DNA from: Micractinium sp. NFX-FRZ
Taxonomy: Eukaryota; Chlorophyta; Trebouxiophyceae; Chlorellales; Chlorellaceae
Reading direction: 5' to 3'
Length of the DNA stretch: 64,000 nucleotides
Assembly (NCBI GenBank): GCA_029339195.1
Contig: JAPTJF010000113.1
Span: 62,001-126,000, forward strand
Position 1 is the first letter of the stretch. Each line of letters opens with the position of its first letter. A model generated the notes under the pieces. The model did not search any database and was not told the origin of the DNA. It worked only from the letters and a program-made list of their open reading frames with translations. A program made the translations under genes and the position numbers. Shown in pieces: positions 28,001 to 46,988 of this stretch.

Positions 28001-31000
28001 GTGCAGCGGCTGCGGCATATGCCAGGCAATGCCTGGCATCGGAGTACCACCGGCGGCGCTGCAGGTGGGATGCTGCGGTGGGATGCTGATCTAGGGTGGT
28101 GTGTGCGTTTTTCTTGTATGCTCCGCAACGCAGCAGTGCAGCAGTGGAGCAGTGCAGCAGCTGCATGCTGCTGAGCAGGTTAGCTGTTTCCTCCTCCCTT
28201 CATGAGCGCAGGTCTGCACACCTGCGCTCCTGGCGTGCCGCAGCCCAGCAGCGCAGCGAGAGCAGGAGCAAGGTGCAGCGCTGCCTTGCCCACATCTTCC
28301 ACCGCCAGGCCTCCATGTGCCTGGCACGCTGGCGTGAGATGGTGCAGAAGCGGCGCACCGCCCGGCGATGTGCTGCACGGCTGAGCCAGCGCCACTTGGC
28401 AGCGGCGCTTGCGGCATGGCAGTCGTGGACGGCAGAGCGGCAGTGCCGGAAGGAGCGCTTGGAGGTCTGCCTGCAGCGCATGCTGGGATGGCGTCAGAAG
28501 GCTGCCTTTTTGCACTGGCATGAGCGCACAGCGGCCTGGGCAGAGAAGCGCTCCAAGATGGAGCGTTGTGTGGGCCTGCTCAGGTGGGACTTGGGCAGGC
28601 ACTATTCGGTAGGACCAGTTGAGCACATCACGGAGCGGGGTTCATCTGCATGGGGAGGGCATGAGCAAAGAGGAGAAGGGCCCCGCTTCCATACACATTG
28701 TTCCGACTCTGTGAGTCCTAATTCCTCTGCCTTGCTGCAGGCACAACTCACTGGGGCGCTCCTGGCGGGCCTGGCAGGACGCCATGGACATGCGCCGCAG
28801 CAGGGCTGCACGCCTGCAGGCCGCCGTGCAGCACTGGAGCGCTGCCAATACCGCCGCAGCCTTCAACACTTGGCGGCAAGGCACTGCTGGGTCCCGGCAG
28901 CTGCGCAGCAAGGCAGGCATTGTGGTTGCCCGCTGGCAGCGCCTGCTGCTGGCCGGTGCGCTGGCAGGCTGGCGTGATGCGCACGCCGAGCACATGGAGA
29001 AGCAAGGGCGTCTGCACGCGTGCATCGCGCGCCTGCAGCTGGGGTCAGCAGCCCGAGCTTTTGCTGCCTGGCGGAGCGCGGTGCACAGGCGGGCGGAGCT
29101 GCGCAGCACAGCGGAACGCTGCCTTCGCCGACTCACGCAGCTGGCACTGGCGCGCGCCTGGCAGCAGTGGCGGGCGTATGCGGCGGTGAAGGTTGAGCGG
29201 AAGGCCAAGGTGGAGAGCTTGCTGCCTCGGCGCAACGCAACTGTGCTGAGGGTGTCCTGGGCCGCCTGGCGGGCAGCACTTGCAGAGGAGGGCAGGCTGC
29301 GCGGCATTGTGGCACGCCTGCAGAATGGCACAGCGGTGCGGGCGCTGCAGCACTGGCAGGTGAGCATGGGGAGATGTATGTGCCATGTTGTCATCAGCAG
29401 TTCAATGCCCGGCAGTTCAGCCTGTGACTGCTGTGGAGGATTTCACCTGAGCTGAACAAACACCCTCGTGCTGCCGCCTCTCCTCCCTCCCTTCCAGAGC
29501 GTCACGGAGCAGCGACGCCAGCAGCGGGAGCGCATGCAGCAGGCAATCGCTCGCATCGCATACCTTGCTGCTGCCCGTGCACTTGCCAGCTGGCGCACCT
29601 GGCTGACGGAGCGGCGTGGCCAGGCCGCACGCCTGCAGCTTGCGGTCAGCGCCTGGCGTAACTGCCAGCTGCACACAGCGTTTGCCGGCTGGCGAGACCG
29701 TGTGCACAGCAAGCAGCACCAGCTTCACCGGCTGCAGCACGCCGCAGCAGCATTGCTCCACTCTCGCCTGCGGGCCGCCTGGGCGAGGTGGCGAGAGTTT
29801 GGGGAGCAGCGGCGTGAGGCATCCACCAAGCTGCTGGCTGCTGTGCAGCTCTGGCAGCGTGCCCATCTCATGAAGTCCTTCAGGTGAGAGGCTTGCTTGC
29901 TTGTTTTGCTTGTTTCGGCTTACAGTCTGTTCAGGTGAGAGGCACAGTTGCGGGTGTCTCACATAGCTGTGAACCTGAGTGAGGTGGGCTGCCTGTCTGG
30001 CTTCCCCTGGCCCCGCTCGTTCCTGCTCTCTCCCAACCCCCCTACACCCCTGCTTCCCCCCCCACAGGAGCTGGCGGGAGCGCCATGCCAGTTGGCGCGA
30101 GCGCAGCAGTCGGCTCCACCTGGCTGTCTCTCAGTGGCAGACCTGCAGCCTGCGGGCTGCCTGGAGCGCCTGGCAGGCCCATACCGAGGCACGGCGCTCC
30201 CAGAACGCGCTGCTGGCAGTTGCTGCTGGGCGCCTGCTTCACGTGCGTGCTGCAGCCGCCTTCAGCGGATGGCGCGATGCCATCGCTTGGCAGCACCGCA
30301 AGGCAGACATCCTGCAGAGTGCTGCGTCCTTCTGGCTCAACCGCCGTGTGGCGGCAGCCTTTGGCACCTGGCGGGACCACGCGCAGAACAGGTGGGTTGA
30401 GCCGCTGTTGGTAGGAAGTGCCTTGCTTGGCAGGCGGATCCGTGGCATTGCTCACAGGTCTGCTCGGCATGATGCCTTGGTTTGTTTACATTCTCACATG
30501 TTGTCAAAAGCTTGCATTGTTTGTGTGCTGCAGGCAAGCTCAGCGCCTGCGGCTTGTCGGAGCGGTCGCCTTCTTCTCGAATCGCACACTGGCCACTGCA
30601 TTTGCCACCTGGCGCCAGGTGGCCGCCCACAGGGCGGCAAACCGCGAGCGTGTGGCGAGGTGCCTGGCCAAGTTGCACAGCCAGGCGCTGTGGTCAGCGT
30701 GGGGCGCCTGGGTGGCAGCGGTGGAGGACCGGCGGGCTTTGCGCACCCGGCTGGGCAAGTCGGTGGCCTTCTGGCAGCAGATGACACTGGCACGTGCCTG
30801 GCAGGTGCGTAGGGCATGCAAAATGGGCTGCTGTGTACAAGCTGCAGTCTGGGGAGGCAGGGTAACGATTACACTCTCTCTGCGGTACATCACAGCCTGA
30901 ATGGGTATGCTAGAATTGGGCAGATAGGCCCTCTTGCTCAGCAGAAACTTCACACAGGCAACACCCGACTTATGTTGCCCACCCTTTCCATCCCACGCTG

Positions 31001-34000
31001 CAGTCCTGGCGGGTGGCAGCGGCCAACCAGCGTGCCAAGGAGGCAAAGCTCATGGCCGCTGCCAAGCGCTGGCACCAGCCGCTGCTGTCAGAAGCCTTCC
31101 TGGCATGGGCAGAGCAGACGAGGGAACAGCGGCAGCTGGCGGGCCGGCTGGAGCAGGCGGTGGTGCACTGGCTGCATGCCACCCTTGCGTCCGCTCTCAA
31201 CACCTGGCGCTATCAGGCAAGTGCATGATCCGGCTGCTGAACGCTGAGTGTGCCAGGGGTGCGGAGGCAGGTATCTTGGAGCAGCACAACCGTTGTTCAC
31301 AAGGTGACGCACACTTAGGGAAGATGGTGCGGCATGCATCTGATCTGCCCCTGCTGTTGTTGACTTCATGCAGGTGTGGAAGACCAAGGCTGTGCACAAG
31401 GCAACCATGTTCTTCACAAGCCAGACCATGGTGAAGGCCTTCCAGGTGGGTGCCAACTTGCCCAGCCAGGCTTGCGGCTCACTGCAAAGCTGTGGTGGCC
31501 AGGCACGCCTTGCCCGGTTTATTCGAGAAAGAGTCTGAGGGAACCTCCTCTCGGTGCCTGTGTTCCTTGCCTCCTGCAGAGCTGGCGGGAGCACCGCGCC
31601 TACCGCAAGCACTTGGCAAGCACAATGGACGTGGTGGTGGCCCGCTGGCGCAACGGGAACATGGCAGCCGCCTTTTCAGGTGACTGGCAGATGGGAAGGG
31701 AAGCAGGGATATCAGGCCGATGCTGCATGCACAGAGCGGCACACTTGGTGGGAGTGTGAAGCTGTGGGTGTGCACCTGCATTCATATTTAAGTAGCGTCA
31801 CCGGGCTCCCCGTCCCTGCATCCGATGCTTCCCTGTGCAGCCTGGCGGGTGGCTGCCGAACGGCAGCAGTACCAGCGCAGCGTGGTGGCAGCAGCAGCTG
31901 CACGGTTGCGCAACCGCGAGCTGTCGTGTGCCTTCCACAGCTGGCAGGAGCGTGTTGCAGAGAAGCAGCGCAAGGCCAGCGGGCTGGCGCTGGCAGTGGG
32001 CAGATGGAAGCAGGCCGCCCTGCAGGCAGCCTGGGACTCGTGGCGTCGACACGCCGAGCTGCAGCGGGCCAAGAAGGAGCAGCTGGCAGCGGCGGTGCAG
32101 CTGTGGAAAAGCGCCACTCTGCGCGCTGGCTGGCAGTCATGGCGCCAGTGTGTGGAGCAGCGACGGGTTAAGAAGGAACACATGGCAGCGGCTGTGCGTC
32201 TGTGGCAGGGCGGCGCCTTGCGGGCTGCCTGGCATGGCTGGCGTGACAGCGTGGCAGAGCAACAGGCACGCAGGCAGCAACTGGATGCGGCCGTGCGTCT
32301 CTGGCAGAGCAGCCGGCTGCGGGCAGGCTGGGCGGCCTGGCGGGCGGCCTTTGCCTGGCAGCAGCACAAGCGGCAGCGCCTGCAGGCAGCGGTATGCCTG
32401 TGGCAGCGAGTCCACCTGCAGGCAGCTTGGGCTGGGTGGCGGGCACACCATGCCTTTAGGCAGCATGTGAAGGCTGTGCTGGCCCGCCTCATGCAGCGCC
32501 AGCTGTCCAAGGCGTTCGCTTCCTGGCGCAGCGCAGCAGCACGCCGCGCCCAGCTGGCGACCACTCTGGCGGCTGCCTTGCAGCGCTGGCAGAACCAGAC
32601 TCTGGCGGGCGCCTTTCAAGGTACGAGGCTGGTAGGCGTGCACAGGTGGTCTGGATGTGAGGTTAGCGTTTTTCGTGCTGGCGCTAGCTCGTGACTGCAG
32701 GCATGCTAGTGTAGCCGCTGCCTGCTTGCGTCAGTGGTAGTTCTCCTGCCTGCATGCGTTCTATTGAATCCACATGCCTCACCGCCCACACTGTCCTGCA
32801 GCCTGGAGAGCAGCTCAGGAGGCACGGCAGCTCAAAGCGCAGCATCTGGAGCTTGCTGTGGGGCGCTGGGCGCACGCTACACTGGCTGCTGCTTTCCAGA
32901 GCTGGCAAGACTCGGTTGCACAGCAGCAGGCGCAGCGGCGTGCGCTGCTCCGCTTCACGCAGTCCAGCCAGGCCAAGGCGTTGGCCACCTGGCGGTGGTA
33001 TGTTGAGGAGCAGCACGAGCATGGGGCCAAGCTGCAGAACGCGGTACAGTGGTGGCTGCGCGGTGCCCTGTCAGCGGCCTTTGCCCAGGTAGGCTGGGTG
33101 CGAGTGGAATACAAGCATATTCTCAGGCATTGGAAGCAGAGCTAGCAGCCGGGAGCTGGAGTCAATGTGGTTGCCCTTCAGCCAGGGTGACTCTCATGCA
33201 CCCCCTCCCTACTGATTGACCCCCCTGCAGTGGCGTGACAGGGTGATCCACCAGGCCCGGCAGCGGGACAAGGTGGCCTCCTGCCTGCGCAAGCTGCTCA
33301 ACCGCCAGCAGCTGGCAGCCCTCAACCAGTGGCGCGCCTACTCGCAACACAGGCTAGCGCGCCGCCCCCTGCCTGGCTGCTGGTATCGATCACGCCCCAT
33401 GGCAGTGCTGTTGTTCGCAGAGTTTGGTGGCGTAGACTTGCAGGCTTGCACTTCAGTGACCCGCCACTTGTTCCTGGCCCATGCTGCAGGCAGGCCAAGC
33501 ACCTGGCAGATGCCCACTACCAGCGCAAGCTGCTGCGCGCCTGTCTGGCGGCCTTCCGGCGCCCGCTGGACCTCAAGCCCCTCGCCCACGCCTGCCTGGC
33601 ACGCCTGCTCAACCGCCAGCTGGCAGCTGCCTTTGCGTGCTGGCGGGAGCGCGTCGTGGCAAGCAAGGAGGCCGCCTCCTGCGCGGCAGAGCATGGGCGC
33701 CGTGTGGTGCTGCGGCTGCAAAACCAGCTGTTGGCCGGAGCCTTGGCCAGCTGGCGACAGCACGCAGAGCGCTGCCGTCGGCTGAGGCAGGTGCTGCGCC
33801 ACGTGCAGCACTACGCCATGGCGGCGGCGCTGCACAGCTGGCGTGAACGCGTGGCCTGCATGCAGCGCGCCCGCGCCCTCATGCGCCGCTCCCTGCTGGG
33901 CACTCAGCAGTGGGCGTTTGCGGGCTGGCGTAAGGCTGCAGCCGAAGGCACCGAGCAGCGCTGGGCGTTGCAGCAGGTGGCGGAGGCTGAGGCTCGTGGG

Positions 34001-37000
34001 CGGGCCACACCCAAGCGGCTGGTGTTTGGCTTGCAGGGCCGGCACGACTTGGCCCTGCAGATGCACGTCTTTAGCGATTGGCATGCAGTGGCTGCCACCC
34101 AGCGCCATCTGCGCTCCCAGGTGCTGCGCGCCTACAAGCACCTCTACTTCTCGCTGGCACGCCGCTGCTTTGGCATTCTGAGGTGAGCGGGAGGCTTGGG
34201 GAGTGAATGGGGCAAGGAGCTGAGAGCCTGGCTTCAGTGGCACTGTTGGTGTTGTCTATGGAACCCTTTCATGCCTGTGCATGCACATGTGTGGCGAGTG
34301 GCAAGAAGGATGCATCGGGTGTCCATCCGCGTGCAGTGTCCCTGTCGTCCTGCGACCATGCTGCCTCATGCACCCACTGCTGCACAGGTACCACGCCCAC
34401 AAGCAGCGGCAGCTGCGCATGGCAGCCTCCGTCTTCACGCACGCCTGCCAGCGCCGCGCCTGGCTCTCCTGGCGCAGTTCTGTGCAGCACCGTCAAGCCG
34501 AGGCAGCCAAGCTGCAGAAGGCAGTGGACCTGTGGGCTGGCAGGTCCCTGGCGCAGGCCTGGCAGCGCTGGCGCAGCTGGGTGGCCGAGACCAGGCAGCA
34601 CCGGCAGGGCAGCGCAGTGGCGGAGGGTGCCTACAGCCACCGCCTGCAGCGCTGCGCTCTGCTGGCGCTGAGCGCCAACATGCTGCGCCGGCGGGCAGAG
34701 CGCGCTCACGAGTATCAAATGGTGGGGCACATGCAGGGCTTCAGGTGAGCACGGAGAGTAAGCAGTCCGTTTGAGGTGCTCATGCTTGTGCAGGCGGTGG
34801 CGTCAACCTGCCTCACTTGCGGGCCCGTCGCTCCCTTGATGGCAGGCTGGCGCTGCTCTTTGGCGCTTGGCAGGCAACTGCCCAGCGGCAGGCCGTGCTG
34901 CGAGGCGCCATGCAGAGCCTGGTGGCCAGGACTGCTGCTGGACGGCAGCAGCATGTGATGATGATGTGGCGTTGGTGGACTGCCCGGCAGCGGTACCTGC
35001 GCCAGGCCACACGCAGCTTCCAGCAGCGCCGGCTGTGCTGGTACTTGCGGGCCTGGCACGAGGCGGCGCGCTTGTCAGCCAGGCTGCATGCGATCGGCAG
35101 CCTTGCTGCAGTGCGACACGTTGCCAGGACGACGCAGCAGGTGGGTGCTGCGGGTTTTGCACAGCAGACTGTCGAAGCACTGGTTTGAACGGCCTCGTGA
35201 ACGCCTGGTCGGCTCAGCTCACTTGTGCTGTGGTCGCCCTCCCCGGCTGTGCTTGCTCTCTCTCACGTTCCCTCCCAGCAAAACTAGGTCAGATTGAACA
35301 TGCCGCCCCTTCGCCCCCTCCCTTGGCAGGTGTTTGAGACCTGGCGGCAGGAGACACTGCTGCAGCGGCGCCGTCGTCTGGTGTTGACTGCTGCAGCGAT
35401 GCGCCTGCACCAGCGCTGCCTTGGCTCTGCTTGGAACGCTTGGAGGGAGTGGACAGCTGCCCGGCGTGCACAGCTGGGCAGGGCCATGGCTGTGCTGCAG
35501 CGCATGCAGCATGTCAGGATGGCTGCAGCGCTGGCGGCCTGGCGGGAGACGGCTGCTGCGCTGCATGCCGAGCGCCAGCTGGCCCTGCGCGCAGCCGGCT
35601 ACTTTGCCGGCAGCGTGCAGCGCCGCGCCTTTGACACCTGGCGCAGCAATGTGGCTGAGGGCCGGGCAGAGGTGGCCGCTGCCAGGCACTGCGACTCGCA
35701 CCTCCTGCTCAAGGTGGGTGGGGGGCCAGGTGGTTATGGGCACATGGGGCAATACACTAGGCAGGGAGAGCGGAAGACGGTGGAAGGCCCCAGTGCTGCA
35801 TGGGTTTCTGATGTATGATGCACTTTCAGAGTGCCATGAAGCAAGCGACGCTACCCACTCTTCACGCCAGAAGTGTGCCTCCCACTTCCCTTGCTCTGCT
35901 TGCCACAGGCATACCTGGCCTGGGAGGAGGTGCTGCGTTGGCACGGCCTCAAATTCAAGGCACAGATGGTGGTCAGGCAGATGGTGCAGCGCAAGCAAGC
36001 AGAGGCCTTCCGAGGGTGGAGGGCACGTGTGGAGGAGGGCACAGAGCTGCGTCGGCGTGCTGCTCTGCTGGTGGGCGGCCTCAGGCTGCGCACTGTGTGG
36101 GCAGCCTTCAATGGCTGGGCTGAGCGAATGCGCCGCAAGCATGCTGCGACTCTGCTGGTGCAGCGGGCTCTGGGTGGCAGGGTGCAGCGCAGCCTGGGCG
36201 CCTGCCTGGCCGGCTGGAAGGCGGCGGCTGTGGAAAGCCGGCGCTGCCGGCTGCTGCTCCAACAGGCCGTGGGACGGCTGGCAAAGCGCCAGCTTAGCCA
36301 AGCATTTGGTCAGTGGCGGGAGATGGCATGTGCCAAGCTGTACAGGCGACAGCTGGCAGAGCATGCCATTCAGCGGCTGGGAGGGCGGCGCCTGGCTGAC
36401 AGCTTCAGCTGCTGGCGCCAGAGTGCGGCTGAGAAGCGCCGCCTGGCAGACATTCAAAGCAGTGCTACGGCGGCGCTGCACCTCCGTCAGCTGGCCCGCT
36501 GCACAGCGGCCTGGCGCGTCGTGGCACGCAAGCAGGCGGTAGCGCTTCGCTGCCTGGCAGCCATTCGGCAGAGGCAGCTGCGTGAGGCCTTCACGACCTG
36601 GCAGGAGGCCACCGAGGACAGCAGGGCCGCTGCAGCAGCTTCGCAGCTGGCGCCGCGAGCGCTGCAACGGTGGTTTGCCCGTTGGCGGGCGGCCGCGCAG
36701 CTGGCGCAGCAGAAGCGGCAGCGGCTGCAGAAGGCAGCTGCCTGGGCTTTTGGCAGCACTCGTCAGAAGGCCTGGAAGGCCTGGGCCCTGCACCACCAGC
36801 GCCAGCGGCGCAAGCGCGCCGCCTGCCAGCAGTTCAAGATGGGCATGCTGCAGCGCTGCCTGACAGCCTGGCAGGAGCGTGCGGCCTACCAGCAGCGGCT
36901 GGCTGTGAAGCAGCGGCACCTGCAGGGGGTGTCTGCATCTCGGCGGTTGGCAGCAGCGCTGCTGGAGTGGCGGCGTGCGGCAAAAGTGCGCCGCTTCCTG

Positions 37001-38780
37001 CGCCACAACTACTGCGCCATGGCGTTTGCCGCGTGGGCCGAGAACACGGCAGAGGTCAAGGTGCGCACGCTGGTTGACACCCTGAACTCTTGCTGCTGCC
37101 AATTCTGGGCCCGATTTGCTGCTTTGACTTGTAGCTCAAATTCAGCAACGCCACACTGCACTTTGAATCAACCCAACTCTCTCCCATTCCATCCTTGCAG
37201 GGCAAGCGTGAGGTGCTGCGCCACGCCGTGAACAACCTCACCAACGGCCTGCTGGCACGCACCTTCACCGCCTGGCGCGCCGAGGCAGCCGGCATGGCGC
37301 TGAAGCGCGCCGCCTTTGCCCGCAAGCAGCAGGCGGTGCGGGAGGCGGTCCGCATTGGCGATGTCATCATCCGGCAGCGCAGGTGGGTGGGTGACATGGA
37401 ATGGGCGTGGACTAATTTAGACGGAGCAGGGTGTGTGATTGGATGGGTGAGGTGATTGAAATTGAAAGGAGGAGGCGAGGGCATTGCTGAGAGCACACCT
37501 GCTACATGAGGCGCACCGTCATTGGAGACAGAGATATGAGCTGGACGTCGTCTGCTGCATGCCAAGCATAACTGCATGCAACACCCTGATGCTGTGGTCT
37601 TGCAGGAAGGAGCTGGTGGTGGCGGCCTTTGCAGCGTGGCGGGCACGCTCCCACGTGTCGCAGCGCGTGCAGGAGCACCTGGCGCTGCGCCTGCAAGGCA
37701 GCCTGCACTTGGCGTTCACCCGCTGGGTAGCGCACTGCCGGTCACAGGTGGGCGGCACTTGCGGTGTTGGGAGATAGTGCCCTGCACGTTAACCCACACC
37801 TGCAAGGTTACCTGCTGCCTGCTGACCCCCTGGTGTGCATCTGCAGGCAGCAAAGCAACAGCACACGGCGCTGGCCCGCCAACACCACGCGGCAGCCCTG
37901 CAGCGCCGCGCTCTGTCCACGTGGCGTGCTGTGCTGGAGGAGGAGCAGCAGCGCAAGGCCGCACTGGCAGACTCGTTCGCCCGCAGCTGGCAGCTGGCGT
38001 CGGCCTGTCGGCAGTGGGTGTGCTGGATGGACCTGCAGAGCCAGCGGCGCCAGCGGCTGGGCTCCCTGCTGAGCCGCCTTGATGGCAGCGCCGGCACCGA
38101 GGTGCTGGCAGCGCACTGTTGGAAGCGCTGGCGTGCGTCGGTGGAGCACGGCAGGCAGCAGCAGGCCCGTGCCAAGGAGTTTGCTGCACGCAAGCGGGAT
38201 GCGGTGCTGCAGGTGAGGTGCTGGACCTTGCCTGCCGGCCCTTATCTCTCCTGCTGTTGGTAACCCTGGCTCCCCTGGTTCATGCTCAGCTCTGCCGCCC
38301 ACCACCTCTGAAAGGGAGCTCCTTTCCTGGGGTTTTGTTCTCGCCTTCGGAACCTGGCATCCCGACTCCGATGCCTCACACCATCTCACCACTTCTTCCA
38401 CTCTGCAGGAGGTGTTCACTGTGTGGTCTGCCTACGCACGTGCCATGCGGGCTGATGCCGACCCCGACTCGCCCTTTGCCTCCCCTCGGGCCCCAGAAGC
38501 TGATGGGGCACTCATTTGGGACCTTGCTGACATGGTGGCTGGCGGATCCAGCGGTGCTGACAGCAGCGGCACCAACAGCAGCAGCACTAGCAGCACCGCC
38601 GGCGGCCTCCGAAACAGTGGGGCGACAGGCAGCGCTGCACATGGCAGTAGCGCCAGCGTAGGGCAGGCTGCCCAGGAGGCAGCCGTTGGGACAGCTGCCT
38701 CATCTGCGGCACCCAGCCGGCGCTGGCGGTTTGGGGGGCTGGCCAAGAACCTACGGGGCGCTTTCTCTTCCAGCAAGTAG
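25010..38780 (+). CDS. giant SFI1-like centrin-binding repeat protein, about 75 repeats
   Basis: Twenty-six exons join in frame into about 3168 residues: 25010-25103, 25236-25432, 25693-25859, 26079-26956, 27180-27688, 27892-28064, 28212-28583, 28741-29359, 29498-29883, 30068-30391, 30534-30804, 31004-31216, 31374-31445, 31580-31679, 31841-32620, 32802-33088, 33231-33352, 33490-34182, 34388-34744, 34846-35140, 35330-35713, 35909-37060, 37201-37382, 37606-37747, 37847-38212, 38409-38780. From about residue 505 to 3060 it is an unbroken series of roughly 34-residue units of the form (A/L)xxAFxxW(R/Q)xxV, the SFI1 motif whose helix binds centrin. I count about 75; yeast and human SFI1 have about 20. 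The N-terminal 440 residues are unique, with a globular-looking part (AYQWVLRGAGL, RYNVPPEQQ). The C-terminus is Ser/Gly-rich. Expected role: centrin fibres at centrosome or basal bodies. Four introns start with GC (25433, 25860, 31217, 33353). Confidence 0.9.
29926..29943 (+). repeat. copy of SFI1-like exon 9 end with intact donor
   Basis: TTCAGGTGAGAGGC occurs at the true exon 9/intron junction (29879-29892) and again 51 bp later. The second donor is intact and could act as an alternative site, but using it would change the protein. Confidence 0.8.
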
Positions 38781-39001
38781 AGGGTGCTGGTGCAACGCCA
38801 GCATGGACCTGAGCTTTGACTGATCTTGACATGACTGACCTAACGGACGTGACTTCTTGGACTTTAGTACACTGTAATGGGGACTTGGATCACCAGCCAG
38901 CAAGGTCTGCTATTTCCCTAGCAAGCTGTTGGCAGTAGGTGTGCAGCACGGTTACAGGTGTGATTTGGAGCTCAGAAGTGGCGCTGCACAGGGTTTGTTC
39001 A
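38781..39001. terminator. shared 3' region of convergent SFI1-like and TBCD genes
   Basis: Only 221 bp lie between the stop codons. TGTAA at 38873-38877 (+) and its reverse complement TTACA at 38952-38956 fit chlorophyte-type polyadenylation signals for the two genes. They lie 93 bp after the SFI1-like stop and 46 bp beyond the TBCD stop, so the two 3' UTRs are likely short and may overlap. Confidence 0.45.
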
Positions 39002-46640
<7,639 letters not shown>

Positions 46641-46988
46641 GACGGGAGGGAGTGGCGCGCAATGTGGGCGCGATCACAATGTTTTCTTGAATGCAACTCG
46701 TGCCACCAGTGCCGGGTGGTCTACGGCCGTTGTAATTATGATTGCCGTTTTACTGCATGTCATTAGCACCAATCAATGCGGCGAAATGTGAGTCCTTCAT
46801 GGCAAACAACCCCAGTCCAAGTCAGCGCTCGGAAGAAGGCAAGAGGGCTCGCAGGATTGCCCGTGGCCCGGCACCGCGAACTGCATACCGATGCGCTTAT
46901 ATTCCAAGCACTGCCAGCGCCCCCAGTGCGTCTCAACTGAGCAGTCGCTTTACGTCTCGCCTGCCTAGCTGCAGTCCTCCGTCTGAGG
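46641..46988. promoter_or_regulatory. divergent 348-bp region, TBCD / WDR5
   Basis: The region between start codons has lower GC than its surroundings. A TTATATT element at about 46897, roughly 90 bp before the WDR5 ATG, could be TATA-like. Both promoters must lie here. Confidence 0.4.

Noticed and set aside
34791..34845. Upstream acceptor at 34793 giving RRWRQPASLAG in the SFI1-like gene
   Set aside because: That frame reaches a stop after about 15 codons; the acceptor at 34845 continues the repeat array in frame.
35219..37102. 627-codon open frame on the minus strand opposite the SFI1-like repeats
   Set aside because: It is an antisense shadow of GC-rich, Trp/Arg/Ala-rich repeat exons; it crosses exon-intron borders of the supported gene and has no protein motifs.
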